Part shown: positions 16,029 through 25,032 of the stretch, piece by piece
How the letters are laid out: each line of letters begins with the position of its first letter
Numbering within the stretch: position 1 is the first letter of the stretch
The notes under the pieces: generated by a model
Databases searched by the model: none
The model's input: only the letters and a program-made list of their open reading frames with translations
Told to the model about the DNA's origin: nothing
Made by a program: the position numbers and the translations under genes
Origin: JANNXQ01 sp038238555
GTDB taxonomy: Bacteria; Verrucomicrobiota; Verrucomicrobiia; Chthoniobacterales; Chthoniobacteraceae
Assembly (NCBI GenBank): GCA_038238555.1
Contig: JBBRXP010000003.1
Coordinates: 1 to 64,000 of the forward strand
Length of the DNA stretch: 64,000 nucleotides
Direction of reading: 5' to 3'

Positions 16029-16883
16029 ATGACAACCGAAAAAGCCCTCGCAGCGTCGATGGAATGCGGCTTCGAGGAATGTGTGGTGGAGACGCGCGAT
16101 GGCGCTCTGCTCCGAGTGCGCGGGGCGCGGACGCCTGTGCCAGTGCGCGCGGAGTTGTTGGTGACGCATGGCATGGGCGAACATTGCGGCCGGTATGCGC
16201 ACGTGGCCGGCGCGCTGGCGGCGCGAGGCGTTCGCGTTCACAGTTACGATTTGCGCGGCCACGGCCGTTCGTCGGGGCGGCGGGCGGATGCGGTGCGCTA
16301 CGAGGTGTTTCTCGAGGATTTGCGGATGCTCCACGAGCGCGTGCGCGCCTCGGGGCTGCCGGTGTTTCTCTTCGGTCACAGCCTCGGTGGACAAATCACG
16401 GCGCGCTTTCTGGAGTGCGATCGCCCGCCGGTGGCCGGGGCGGTGATCGCGTCGCCCTGGCTGCGCCTGGCCTTCGATCCGCCGCGCTGGAAGCTCGCGC
16501 TGGCGCGGCTCGCGCCGGGGTGGCGGCAGAGCACCGGAGTGCAGCCCGAGAATCTTTCCCGCGATCCCGCGCACGTGGACTCGCTGCCGGAGACGGAGCT
16601 GGTGAATCATTCGATCTCGGCTCGAATGTTTTTTGCGGTGCGCGCCGGCGGCGAAGCGGCGCTGGCCGCCGCGGGAGACATCCGCCTTCCGCTCCTGCTG
16701 CTCCACGGAGATGCGGATCGTGTAACGAGCTGGAAGGCCACACGCGATTTCCACGCCCGCGCCGGCTCCGCGGATAAGACGCTGAAAATCTACGCGGGCG
16801 CGGTGCACGAGATGCACAACGATCTCGTGCGAGAAGAAGTGCTGCGCGACATCGGCCAGTGGATCGAAGCACGCGTGAAGTAA
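16029..16883 (+). CDS. Alpha/beta hydrolase (monoacylglycerol lipase-like)
   Basis: About 284 residues from the ATG at 16029; the ATG at 16059 is also possible. The oxyanion motif THGMGEH, the strand SYDLRGHGRS and the nucleophile elbow GHSLGG match the serine hydrolase family that includes monoacylglycerol lipases and lysophospholipases. The acid is Asp in HGDADRVTS and the catalytic His is in GAVHEMHND. There is no signal peptide, so it is cytosolic. It is divergent from the pseudopilin gene with about 40 bases between the starts. A substrate such as a monoglyceride is likely from the family but unproven. Confidence 0.88.
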   Translation: MTTEKALAASMECGFEECVVETRDGALLRVRGARTPVPVRAELLVTHGMGEHCGRYAHVAGALAARGVRVHSYDLRGHGRSSGRRADAVRYEVFLEDLRMLHERVRASGLPVFLFGHSLGGQITARFLECDRPPVAGAVIASPWLRLAFDPPRWKLALARLAPGWRQSTGVQPENLSRDPAHVDSLPETELVNHSISARMFFAVRAGGEAALAAAGDIRLPLLLLHGDADRVTSWKATRDFHARAGSADKTLKIYAGAVHEMHNDLVREEVLRDIGQWIEARVK

Positions 16884-16939
16884 CTCTCGAACTTCCGCGT
16901 TGCAGCCGCGAGGCCGGCGTCTATAGTCCGCGCTCTTTT

Positions 16940-17095
16940 ATGTCTCAACATCGCAGTCTCAAAGGCTCCAGCACCATCGCTGCCAAGCGCAATGTCTTGA
17001 AGCGTTTCGAGCGCGTGGAGCTCCTCAAGAAGCGCGGCCAATTCAAGCAGGGCGACAAGGTCATCGGCCTGCGCAAGACCAGGCCGGAAGCGTGA
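16940..17095 (+). CDS. Chlamydiae/Verrucomicrobia-type small basic protein
   Basis: This 51-residue protein (MSQHRSLKGSSTIAAKRNVL, then KRFERVELLKKRGQFKQGD) is rich in Lys and Arg and has no transmembrane segment. From memory it closely matches a small basic protein family restricted to Chlamydiae, Verrucomicrobia and relatives (TIGR04137), possibly ribosome-linked. Its position alone gives no further clue. It is the strongest phylum marker in the window. It converges on the permease gene at 17138. Confidence 0.85.
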   Translation: MSQHRSLKGSSTIAAKRNVLKRFERVELLKKRGQFKQGDKVIGLRKTRPEA

Positions 17096-17137
17096 CGTAG
17101 CGCGTTTGCTCCTGCCTCGCGGTCACGAGCAGCGTTG

Positions 17138-19144
17138 TTATCTGGCGGAAGATTCGAAGATCTCCGCGCCCTTGCTGGGCGCAGGTTTCCATGGCTCACG
17201 GCAGTGCGGACAGAAATCCGCACGGACAGGCCGTTTGTGTGCGCAGCGGGGACAACGCACGCGGGTGGGCCAGTCGCTCGCAAGGCGGTAGGTCAGCAGA
17301 CCGGCGGCGCCGAAGACGATCGTCAGAACGACCCACGTCGCCGTGCGTTCGGCGGAAAGATTCGCGCGCCGCGCCCAATGCAAAGCGACCAGGCCGAGCG
17401 CGACGGCGACCGTGGTGATCCCGGCCAGTTCGCGATCGGTGAGATCTTGAATCAGTCCAGGAGAAGAGTCGGAGACGGGCATTTTGCGCGGAGGTTGCGC
17501 CCGCTCCCAAAGCGTGGCTGCGATCGCGGGGAAGGGCGGGGCGAGCAATCGCACGATGCGCGAACGCCAGGTCGGCGGCGTGATGCGAAAGCGGTGCGTC
17601 AGCAGTTTGTGAGTTCGCACCAAGTGGCCTTGCGCGTCGATTTCATCGAGGTAAGTGGGAAGGTTTTCGTCGCCGGGTTGCGCGGAGCGAGGTCCATATT
17701 TGAGGAAGATGCGCGACAGATCGTCGGTGCTGGTGATTTCCACGTTCGGCCAGTGCACGGCCTCGTGGCTGTAAGGTATGGCAAGCAGCGGCGCGCCGCG
17801 GAGATCGAGGATGCGGACGCCAGAGCGAAGCGCGACCGCGATATATTTCGAAGTTTCAACATCGTTAGGAAAGCGCACGGCGGATCCCATCGTTTCGCCG
17901 CCGGCATCGAAGAGCGGCGTCATGCTCCACTCGGTGAAGTCAAAGCCGAAGAGTTCCGAGCCGACCCAATAAAGGTCGCTGAAGAAGTTGTCTTGGTGTT
18001 CGCTGGCAAAAGGTTGGAGGGCGGCCGCGGGATCGTGGAAACCACCGGCGTCGCAGATGCCGATGCAACGGCGGCTCAGCTTGTCGTAACCGGCAAAGTG
18101 GCTTTGCGGGCCGCATACGAGATACCAGAGCTCGGGGCCTTCGGAGTCGCGGTTCATGAGCTGGAGGCGAGTCCAGGACGAGCGCGGTGGGACGTACATT
18201 AGGAACGCTTCGCCGGCGGCGCCGCGACGGTAGGCGAGCGGCACGGGGCTGAGAAATTGGCCGCTGCTTTCCATCTCTGCGTAGCGTTCCTCGGTGATCG
18301 CCGTGCCATCCGCGTCGGTCACCTTGAATGAATCGCCGCCGCGATCCTTTAGCACCAACACTCGGCCGTCGGAGCTAATTCGAAAGTCCGAGTAAGCCGT
18401 GGGCGCCGCGGGCTTTTGTGGCAGCCACTCGATGAAGGCGCCGAGCGGGAGGAGAGCGGTCTCGCAGCCGACGAGAATCACGCAGCCCAGCGCCAGCCGG
18501 CTCACCCAGTGCCGCGTGGAGCCGAGCATCGCGCCCCATCCCGCGGCGAGGAAAAGTGCGGCCGCAAAAATAGGCAGCGCAAACGGCCAGTGATCCGCGA
18601 GGTGAAGCACGAGCACCGCCACGGCGCACAGGGCGATGGCGCCGCGCGCGCCGCACCAGCGGCCGGGATGCAGCGCGAGCAGCAAGGCTGCGCAGTAGAA
18701 CGCCACGCCGAGGAACAAATCGCTGACCGCGGGCAAAGCGAGGCCGGGAACAAACGGCGCGGCGAAGGCGCCCGGCCACGCCGCGTGCGCGATGCTGATG
18801 AGCAGCGGAATGCCGGTCGCGACCGCGTAGAGCGACAGCCCGGCGACCGCTTTGCCAAAAAAAATGACCCCGCGCGGAACGGGCCGGTGCAGCAGGCTGG
18901 CCCATTGGTCGCGGCGCAATTCGGGAATCAGTTGCACCGCGCCGAGCGCCGCGCCGATGAGCGCGCAGCCAAACGCGCTGACCAGGAGAAACGTCGCGCC
19001 GCAGAGGGTAATGCCGTAGTAGGCATCGAGGGTGTCCGTCCGCTTCGTGGAGAGCGCATAAGTCTCGGCGAGCAGCAGGCAGAGGAAGCCAAGCGCGGCC
19101 CACCGGACATTCTCGCGGAGCTCTTTCCAGATCATCGTCTTCAT
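17138..19144 (-). CDS. ABC-2 type permease with large extracytoplasmic domain and C-terminal zinc ribbon (copy 2)
   Basis: The 668-residue protein starts with MKTMIWKELRENVRWAALG, a typical ABC-2 permease N-terminus, and has about six hydrophobic segments in residues 20-250. A polar domain of about 290 residues follows (about 260-560) with repeated short strands such as RVLVLKDRGGDSFKV. A further helix comes next, then a cytoplasmic tail with Cys631, 634, 645 and 648 as a CxxC...CxxC zinc ribbon. It is the last gene of the GntR-ABC operon and overlaps its paralog by four bases. ABC-2 exporters do not normally have a zinc ribbon. The polar domain could be a beta-propeller, which I cannot confirm. 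Confidence 0.75.
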   Translation of the reverse strand: MKTMIWKELRENVRWAALGFLCLLLAETYALSTKRTDTLDAYYGITLCGATFLLVSAFGCALIGAALGAVQLIPELRRDQWASLLHRPVPRGVIFFGKAVAGLSLYAVATGIPLLISIAHAAWPGAFAAPFVPGLALPAVSDLFLGVAFYCAALLLALHPGRWCGARGAIALCAVAVLVLHLADHWPFALPIFAAALFLAAGWGAMLGSTRHWVSRLALGCVILVGCETALLPLGAFIEWLPQKPAAPTAYSDFRISSDGRVLVLKDRGGDSFKVTDADGTAITEERYAEMESSGQFLSPVPLAYRRGAAGEAFLMYVPPRSSWTRLQLMNRDSEGPELWYLVCGPQSHFAGYDKLSRRCIGICDAGGFHDPAAALQPFASEHQDNFFSDLYWVGSELFGFDFTEWSMTPLFDAGGETMGSAVRFPNDVETSKYIAVALRSGVRILDLRGAPLLAIPYSHEAVHWPNVEITSTDDLSRIFLKYGPRSAQPGDENLPTYLDEIDAQGHLVRTHKLLTHRFRITPPTWRSRIVRLLAPPFPAIAATLWERAQPPRKMPVSDSSPGLIQDLTDRELAGITTVAVALGLVALHWARRANLSAERTATWVVLTIVFGAAGLLTYRLASDWPTRVRCPRCAHKRPVRADFCPHCREPWKPAPSKGAEIFESSAR

Positions 19145-21201
19145 GGCGTCGGGTCAAAAATCTCGGTGCCGGCGCTCACGATCTCCGGCCATCCGGCGGC
19201 GCAGTGTGCGCAGTGTGTTTCATTGATCCGGCGTGGCAGGCGGCAACTCGCGCAACGCACCGTACGCGGACGTTCGCCGGCCAGCCAGAAGACGATGAAA
19301 CCGGGCAGTCCGAACACGAGCACGGATGCGGTCCAGAGCCGCGCGCGCCCTCGCGGAAGCTGCGCGCGGCGCGCCCAAAAAAATGTGACGCCTGCCAGCG
19401 ACGCGGCAATCAGCACGATGATCGTACCGGCCTCTCGCGTCATTTTGAGGTCGCTCCCAAATTGCTTCGCGAGCGCATCGCGCAGGCGTTCGGAGCCAAG
19501 CGCCGCGCCGATCTTGCGGTAGAGCATCTCTCCGAAAAAGAACGCCGGGCTCTGCATTCTCTGCGCGAGGAGTGTGCTTCGTTGCGGAGGATTCACCGCG
19601 GGCGGCAGCGGCGGGAGCGTGAAGGAGGCGAGCACGTTGCCCTTCGCATCCAGCGTCTCGACATAAGACGGCATCGACTTCTTCCTGTTCTCATCGATCC
19701 ATGCGCTCGGCTCATACTGTAGAATGAAGCGATTCACCTCCGCGTCCACGCCCAGCGAAACGGCGCCCCAACGATCCGTGTCGTGGTGATAAGGCAGCAT
19801 CGCGACGAGTCCGCCTTTTGCATCATACACCGTCACGCCCGCGCCGAGGGCGACGCCGAGAAAGTTCACGCCGCCGGTGCCGCGTCGCGCCCAGGCGTTG
19901 GTCGTGCCGAAGATCGGGCCCGGCGCGGGCAGCGCGATGGACTTGATTTCCCGTCTGGTAAGAAAGGCGTAACGCAGAACCTCGCCCTCGCCAATCGCGA
20001 GCACGCGATCAAATTGGTTTCCATCGACGCCTTCCGCAAAACCAGGCGCCTTTGAATCCGCCGGCGCAAACCCGCTGCTGCCGAGCGAGGCAAAGGCCAC
20101 CTTCTGGTCGGGCAGAAAGCCCACGTAACGGTTTTCTTTTTTGAGATGAAACCATTGCTCGAAGCGCGGACGCTCGAACGGGCTCGAGGCGGAAAGGTAG
20201 CTCGACGATTCGCGGTAGCCGGCCTCGTCGCGGCGCGGCCGCCAGCCGTGCGAGTCGCCGATGTATAGGCTCGTCGTGCTGGGCCAGAGGCTGTGGGAGC
20301 GGATTTGGTCCGGCTGATATTTGCGCTCCGCGAACGGCTTGCCCTCGGCATCTGTGGCTGCGACCACCACATCGTTCACGTAGGCGAGACGGGCCGGCGC
20401 GCCCTCGGCGAGGACTTGCCAGACAATTTTTTTTTGATCGCCGGCGCGTCCCAGAATTCCCCCCAACGACTTCGCGAGATCGCCCGCGCCGCAAGCGCCG
20501 TAGAAAGCCACGATGAGGAACGCGATTCGCCCCATCCAAGGGCGTGAGCGCAAGGACTCGCGATCGTGAATCGCGCCCCAGCCAGCGAGGCATAAGGCGA
20601 GCGCCATGGAGAGCGCGGCTTCGAGGGCGACGCGAAACAGCTTTTCATCGAGCGCGAAAAACGAGACGTGCAGCGCGGCGAAAAGCGGGAGCAAGCGCAG
20701 GACGATGTGGCCCCCGTGCAGCGCGACGGCGAGCGCGGCAAAGTAATACGCCGCGCCCGCGGCGAGGTCCGCGAGGCCGGGGCGAATCATCTCGGGCACA
20801 AAGGGCGTCGCGAAATTTCCCGGCGTCGCCACGAACCAGACGGAAACCAGGAACGGCACACCCGCCGCGAGCAAATAAAGCAGCAGACCGGCGACCGCTT
20901 TGCCCCAAAAAAACTGACCGCGCGAGACCGGCCTGTGCAGGAGCGCGGCCCAGCGATCGCGCTTTAGCTCGGGCAAAATTTGGAGCAGCCCGAGCAGCCC
21001 GCCGACCGCGGCACAGCCAAACATCGTGGCGACGAGAAACGGTTTTTTGCAAAGCGTGATGCCGTCGCGGAAGTAGAGGTCCATCTGCCATGGCTCCTGA
21101 TTGTGATGGAGCGCGTAGATCTCCGCGCCGCCGAGCGCCAGCATCGCGAGCAGCGCCCACTTCACATTTTCCCGCAGCTCCTTCCACACGAGCGCGCTCA
21201 T
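19141..21201 (-). CDS. ABC-2 type permease with large extracytoplasmic domain and C-terminal zinc ribbon (copy 1)
   Basis: The 686-residue paralog of the next gene has the same start (SALVWKELRENVKWALLA), the same permease region with conserved DRWAALLHRPVSRGQFFWGK, and the same polar domain at about residues 270-590. Its zinc ribbon has Cys650, 653, 664 and 667. The stretch RWAALLHRP is shared with the copy-2 gene, so the two arose by tandem duplication and probably pair as a heterodimer around the ATPase. It overlaps the ATPase gene by four bases upstream and copy 2 by four bases downstream. Export or membrane-remodelling cargo is unknown. Confidence 0.75.
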   Translation of the reverse strand: MSALVWKELRENVKWALLAMLALGGAEIYALHHNQEPWQMDLYFRDGITLCKKPFLVATMFGCAAVGGLLGLLQILPELKRDRWAALLHRPVSRGQFFWGKAVAGLLLYLLAAGVPFLVSVWFVATPGNFATPFVPEMIRPGLADLAAGAAYYFAALAVALHGGHIVLRLLPLFAALHVSFFALDEKLFRVALEAALSMALALCLAGWGAIHDRESLRSRPWMGRIAFLIVAFYGACGAGDLAKSLGGILGRAGDQKKIVWQVLAEGAPARLAYVNDVVVAATDAEGKPFAERKYQPDQIRSHSLWPSTTSLYIGDSHGWRPRRDEAGYRESSSYLSASSPFERPRFEQWFHLKKENRYVGFLPDQKVAFASLGSSGFAPADSKAPGFAEGVDGNQFDRVLAIGEGEVLRYAFLTRREIKSIALPAPGPIFGTTNAWARRGTGGVNFLGVALGAGVTVYDAKGGLVAMLPYHHDTDRWGAVSLGVDAEVNRFILQYEPSAWIDENRKKSMPSYVETLDAKGNVLASFTLPPLPPAVNPPQRSTLLAQRMQSPAFFFGEMLYRKIGAALGSERLRDALAKQFGSDLKMTREAGTIIVLIAASLAGVTFFWARRAQLPRGRARLWTASVLVFGLPGFIVFWLAGERPRTVRCASCRLPRRINETHCAHCAAGWPEIVSAGTEIFDPTP

Positions 21202-22124
21202 GCGGCCGCCCGCTCCCGGGTGAAGAAAGTTTTCTCGCCGCGCTCGCCCACGTAACTCACAAACGCGTCCTCCAGAGTCATCTCCACCGGCTCGATCGAC
21301 TCGGGATTGAGCGCGGCGATTCGCGCTTCGGTTTCCGATGTCACGTTGGCCAGCGTGAGCAGCAGCTCGCGATCGGTGCGGAAACTCTCGAGCAAGCCCG
21401 GCAAGGCCGGCGTAGGCGGCGGCGTGTCGCGAAATTTCAGCACGAAATGCCGCACGCGCTGGCGGAACGTTTCGACCGTGCAGTCCGCCCGCAGCACGCC
21501 GTCATCGAGCACCGCGATGCGGTCGGCCACGCGCTCGACATCCGAGAGCAGGTGCGAGGAAAAAAGAATCGTCCGGTTCGGCTGCCGCGTGACGTAGAGC
21601 ATCGATTGCAGCAGGCTCCGGCGCGCCACGGGATCGAGCCCCAGTGCCGGATCGTCGAGCACCAGCAACTCCGGCTCAGGCGCGAGCGTGAGCGCGAGGC
21701 AGAGTCCGGCGCGCTGGCCGCGAGAGAGATTGCCGGCCTTCATTTTCGGCTCGAGCCGGAAATGAGTAATGACCGCCTCGAACACCTCCTGGTTCCAACT
21801 CGGGAAAAAGCTGCCCTGAAACTTCCCGCACTGGCGCACCGTCATCCAGCCATACACGTGATGGCCTTCCGGCAGATAGCCGATCCGGGCGCGCGTCGCG
21901 GGGCTCAGCCGGGCCGAGTCTTCGCCGAGCACACGCGCACTTCCGCGAGTCGCTTCCTCGAAGCCGAGCAGGATGCGAATGGTCGTGGTCTTGCCCGTGC
22001 CGTTGCGCCCGAGAAAGCCGTAGATGCAGCCGGCGGGAACGGTGAGGCAGAGGTCGCGCACAATTTCGCGCGTGCCGTAGAATTTCGTGAGGTGATCGAT
22101 CTGGATGACTGGCGCTGCGTTCAT
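21198..22124 (-). CDS. ABC transporter ATP-binding protein
   Basis: The product has 308 residues from the ATG at 22124. Walker A is GRNGTGKT (residues 38-45), the signature sequence is LSRGQRAGL and Walker B is ELLVLDDPALGLD, with the switch His in TILFSSHLLSDV. The signature's RGQ replaces the common GGQ, as in some antibiotic-type exporters. The C-terminal 80 residues are the extra domain of drug or lantibiotic exporter ATPases (CcmA/NatA type). The gene starts seven bases after the GntR regulator gene ends. It energises the two permeases that follow. Confidence 0.9.
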   Translation of the reverse strand: MNAAPVIQIDHLTKFYGTREIVRDLCLTVPAGCIYGFLGRNGTGKTTTIRILLGFEEATRGSARVLGEDSARLSPATRARIGYLPEGHHVYGWMTVRQCGKFQGSFFPSWNQEVFEAVITHFRLEPKMKAGNLSRGQRAGLCLALTLAPEPELLVLDDPALGLDPVARRSLLQSMLYVTRQPNRTILFSSHLLSDVERVADRIAVLDDGVLRADCTVETFRQRVRHFVLKFRDTPPPTPALPGLLESFRTDRELLLTLANVTSETEARIAALNPESIEPVEMTLEDAFVSYVGERGEKTFFTRERAAA

Positions 22125-22131
22125 GGTGGGC

Positions 22132-22530
22132 TCAGGGTTTGGCTTTTCGCTGAAGGTCTTTCCACGTCGTCTCGAGCAGCGCGCGCGTCTCCGGCCACGT
22201 GGAGCCGAGCAGCGTCGCTTCGTGGCAAAGCTGCTCCGCGAGATGCCGCAGCCGGCGAGTCTGCTCCGCTCGGGAAAAGACTTGCCTCCGCTCCGCGACA
22301 AAAACTCCGCGGCCGGACCGGCTCTCGAGCAGCCCTTCCCGGATCAGCTCCTGGTAAGCCCGCGCGATGGTGTTGGGATTGACGATGAGCTTCTCCGCCA
22401 GCGCGCGCACCGGCGGAAGCTGCTCGCCCACGCGCACCGAGCGCGCCGCCACCGCCCGCTGAATCTGGTGCATGATCTGCCGGAAAATCGGCACATCGCT
22501 GGCGGGAGAGATGGAGAAGCCCAGCGACAC
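22132..22530 (-). CDS. GntR-family repressor, YtrA type
   Basis: The 132-residue protein has an N-terminal GntR winged helix (PIFRQIMHQIQRAVAARSVR, then LAEKLIVNPNTIARAYQELI) and a short helical C-terminal part. That fits the YtrA subfamily, which controls ABC transporter operons. It uses a GTG start at 22530, and the conserved IFRQI begins 15 residues in. A perfect palindrome lies two bases before the start, so the regulator most likely binds it and represses its own operon (GntR, ATPase, two permeases). The inducing signal is unknown; in Gram-positive relatives it is often a cell-wall-active compound. Confidence 0.9.
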   Translation of the reverse strand: MSLGFSISPASDVPIFRQIMHQIQRAVAARSVRVGEQLPPVRALAEKLIVNPNTIARAYQELIREGLLESRSGRGVFVAERRQVFSRAEQTRRLRHLAEQLCHEATLLGSTWPETRALLETTWKDLQRKAKP

Positions 22531-22532
22531 AG

Positions 22533-22554
22533 GTGTATTAGTTAGCTAATACAC
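22533..22554. promoter_or_regulatory. GntR/YtrA-type operator palindrome
   Basis: Half-sites GTGTATTAG and CTAATACAC are perfect inverted copies separated by four bases, TTAG. The site ends two bases from the regulator's GTG start codon. The spacing and the AT-rich, GC-poor half-site differ from the surrounding GC-rich DNA, which supports a real binding site. Confidence 0.75.
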
Positions 22555-22576
22555 TTCAAGGATCAAGACAAAAAAA

Positions 22577-22696
22577 GTAGCTGCGGCGCCCCGCCGCAGG
22601 ACGTGCCCGCGGCGCCCTCGCCGCGCGCGTTTTCACGTGAGACTGGCGGCGGGGCGCCGCCGGCACTTCCTGCGGCGAGGGCGCCGCAGCTACTTG
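22577..22696. repeat. Long inverted repeat (REP/BIME-like hairpin)
   Basis: The left arm begins GTAGCTGCGGCGCCC and the right arm ends GGGCGCCGCAGCTAC. The reverse complement of the right arm matches the left arm over about 50 bases, with a few indels, through CCGCAGGA and GTGCC to the Gly/Cys-rich middle, where TCACGTGA lies near the axis. Its right end overlaps the stop codon of the cyclase gene. It would form a strong hairpin between two genes and may act as a terminator or as a mobile REP-type unit. Confidence 0.8.
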
Positions 22697-24846
22697 CTCG
22701 TCATCTCGAAGACTCCGCTCCATCGGCCTTCGGGCGGATTTTCGAGCAAGGCAGTGCAGCGGCGGATGAATTCCACGGCGAGCGCATCGCCCGGAGCTTG
22801 CGCGAGCACTTCGCTCCACGCTGCGCGTGCATCTTGGAATGCAGCGGCGCGGTAGAGGCGCACGGCTTCTTCGTGTTTTGCCAGCCACGGTGGCTCGCTG
22901 CCGTTGCGCTCGCCGAGCACGGTGAAGACGGCGACGGGGCGCGTCTTGCCTTTCACGGTGATGAGATCGACCGAGCGCACGAGAAAGTCCTCGCGCACGA
23001 GCGGCTCGACCAGTTCGCCGATCACGAGGTCGAGCCGATACGCCTTGGTCACGCCTTCGAGGCGGGAGGCGGTGTTCACGGCGTCGCCGATGACGGTGAA
23101 CTCCTGCTTCTCGTGCTCGCCCGTCGAGCCGAGGTTGCCTGCGATGACCTCGCCGTGGTTGATGCCGATGCCGAAGGCGACCGGTTCGATGCCGCGCTCG
23201 CGCCAGCCGGCGTTGAGCGCCGCCAGGGCTTGCCGCATCTCGAGGGCGGTCTTCACAGCGCGGCGCGCATCGGTCTTCTCGCCCTCGCTCACGATGCTGC
23301 CCCAGTGCGCCATCACCGCGTCGCCCATGAACTTGTCGAGCGTGCCGTGGTTGGCAAAGACGATGCGCACCATTTCATTGAAGTATTCGTTGAGCTGCGC
23401 GACGAGCGCGTGGGGATCGGCGTCCTCCGTGCGGCTGGTGAAGCCGCGCAAGTCCGAGAACATCACGGTGACGTTGCGCCGCACGCCTCCGAGCACGTGG
23501 AGAAAGCTGGCGCGATTATCGAGCAGCTCGCGCACGATGTCCTTGGAGACGTAGCGCTCCATGAGCCGCCGCGTGCGCTGGCGTTCAAAGAATTCGAGCG
23601 CGGCTTCCCATGCCGTCCACGTGACTCCGCTGGCCGCGAGCGCGAGCATCGGGCTCACGAGAAGGAGCGAGAGGCCCGTGCCATTGAAGAAGGTCTGCGC
23701 CGCGCCGTAGTAGAGCAGCAGCGCGGCGGCCAGCGCGCCGAGCCGGCCGAGCGGCGCGCGGATGAATGCGCCAAACACCCACGCCAGCGCGCCGGCGCAA
23801 ACGATGAGCGCGAGATTCTCCGCGGGCGTGGTGACGTGGAGAAACTCGCGGCTCAGCGCGGCATTGATGGCCGAGAGATGGATGCTCGGACCGAGCACCG
23901 TGCCGAAGGGCGTCTGGAGCCGATCCTCGGCCTGGTTCCCCGCCGCGCCGACGAGCACGATCTTTCCGCGAAAGAGCCGGCCTCCGCCGAAGGGCGGCGC
24001 GGCCCACACGTTCTCGACGAAGATTTCAAACAGCGACCGCGTGAAGATGCCTTCCGTGAAACGAATCGCCACCGGCTTGCGCGTGACGGGAATGACGTCG
24101 CAGTGGCCGGATTTTTCCAGAGCGCGGGCTGCCAGCGAGAGCAACTCGGGTTCACCGTCGGCGGGCGGCCAGCCGGCATATTCGAGCCGCGTGGTCCGAA
24201 AGAGCACGCTGCGCACGACTTTGTCTTCTTCGGCATTCACATTGATGAAGCCGATGCGCGCGTCGTCGTGCGCGCCCTCCGGCAGCAGCGAGCGGGAGGG
24301 AAGTTCGTGCGCGGGCTTGTGGCTCGCGGTGCTCTGCTCGACGTCCGCGCTTTCGGTGTGATCCACGAGGTTGCTGCCGATGACGATGCGGTCGGCATAC
24401 TTTTCGAGCGCGGCGCGAAATTCCTCGTCGCCATCGCGCGGCGCCGGAAAACGCAAATCGAAAACCACCACGCGCGCGCCCGCATCGAGCAGTCTGCTGG
24501 CGATGTGCGCATACACGGCGCGATTCCACGGAAAACCCTGCTTCATGAGCTGCAGGGTGGGGGACTTCGCGAGGTCGTCGGCGAAGACCGCGTCGAGGTC
24601 CATCGACGACTGATCGAGCCCCAGAAAAACGATCTCCGGATTGGGCGCCGCCTTGCGTCCGGCGGGGTTGGTCGCCAGCCAGTCGCGCGCCCAGGATTCG
24701 AGCCGATCGAACCGCGCATCGAAAAAGTGCAGCAGCGCCACGAGCGCGGTGACACCCACGCACACCGCGGTGAGAAGGTTGCGCTGCTTCGCCTGCCGCA
24801 GCCGGGCGCGTCCAGTCTTGAATTTTGCGAGTGTGGTCGAGAGCAA
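22690..24846 (-). CDS. CHASE2 domain adenylate cyclase (class III)
   Basis: The 718-residue membrane sensor should make cAMP. One transmembrane helix (about 24-43) is followed by a CHASE2 sensory domain outside the membrane (about 45-335; EIVFLGLDQSSMD, then RVVVFDLRFPAP). Three more helices follow (about 335-430), then a cyclase domain with MFSDLRGFTS (metal Asp near 464), KFMGDAVMAHWG (second metal Asp near 508) and EFTVIGDAVNTASRLEG. The Asp in this last motif favours ATP over GTP. A short tail after 620 may be TPR-like. The start is a TTG preceded by GGAG at seven bases. Its stop codon overlaps the inverted repeat. The neighbouring genes do not point to a signal. Confidence 0.88.
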   Translation of the reverse strand: MLSTTLAKFKTGRARLRQAKQRNLLTAVCVGVTALVALLHFFDARFDRLESWARDWLATNPAGRKAAPNPEIVFLGLDQSSMDLDAVFADDLAKSPTLQLMKQGFPWNRAVYAHIASRLLDAGARVVVFDLRFPAPRDGDEEFRAALEKYADRIVIGSNLVDHTESADVEQSTASHKPAHELPSRSLLPEGAHDDARIGFINVNAEEDKVVRSVLFRTTRLEYAGWPPADGEPELLSLAARALEKSGHCDVIPVTRKPVAIRFTEGIFTRSLFEIFVENVWAAPPFGGGRLFRGKIVLVGAAGNQAEDRLQTPFGTVLGPSIHLSAINAALSREFLHVTTPAENLALIVCAGALAWVFGAFIRAPLGRLGALAAALLLYYGAAQTFFNGTGLSLLLVSPMLALAASGVTWTAWEAALEFFERQRTRRLMERYVSKDIVRELLDNRASFLHVLGGVRRNVTVMFSDLRGFTSRTEDADPHALVAQLNEYFNEMVRIVFANHGTLDKFMGDAVMAHWGSIVSEGEKTDARRAVKTALEMRQALAALNAGWRERGIEPVAFGIGINHGEVIAGNLGSTGEHEKQEFTVIGDAVNTASRLEGVTKAYRLDLVIGELVEPLVREDFLVRSVDLITVKGKTRPVAVFTVLGERNGSEPPWLAKHEEAVRLYRAAAFQDARAAWSEVLAQAPGDALAVEFIRRCTALLENPPEGRWSGVFEMTSK

Positions 24847-25032
24847 GAGAAGTCTCCAAATGGAACGCGGCGTGGACTTATGAGGAAAACAGGAAAGCAG
24901 GAACCGGGGACCGATCTCGAATCTTGAAGTTGCGAAAAACTTACCGGCACCTTCCTCACTCCATGCCTCCCGGTGGAACGCGATGGCCTCGGAGATGAGC
25001 GAGACGACCTTTGAGCGATTCCTCCCCGACTT

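Noticed and set aside
15260..16777. Plus-strand frame of over 500 codons opposite the pseudopilin and hydrolase
   Set aside because: It overlaps two well-supported genes and its sequence has only GC-driven composition and no domain motifs.
22603..24927. Plus-strand frame of over 700 codons opposite the CHASE2 cyclase
   Set aside because: The minus-strand cyclase has clear catalytic motifs; the plus frame has no recognisable motif and is a shadow of GC-rich codons.
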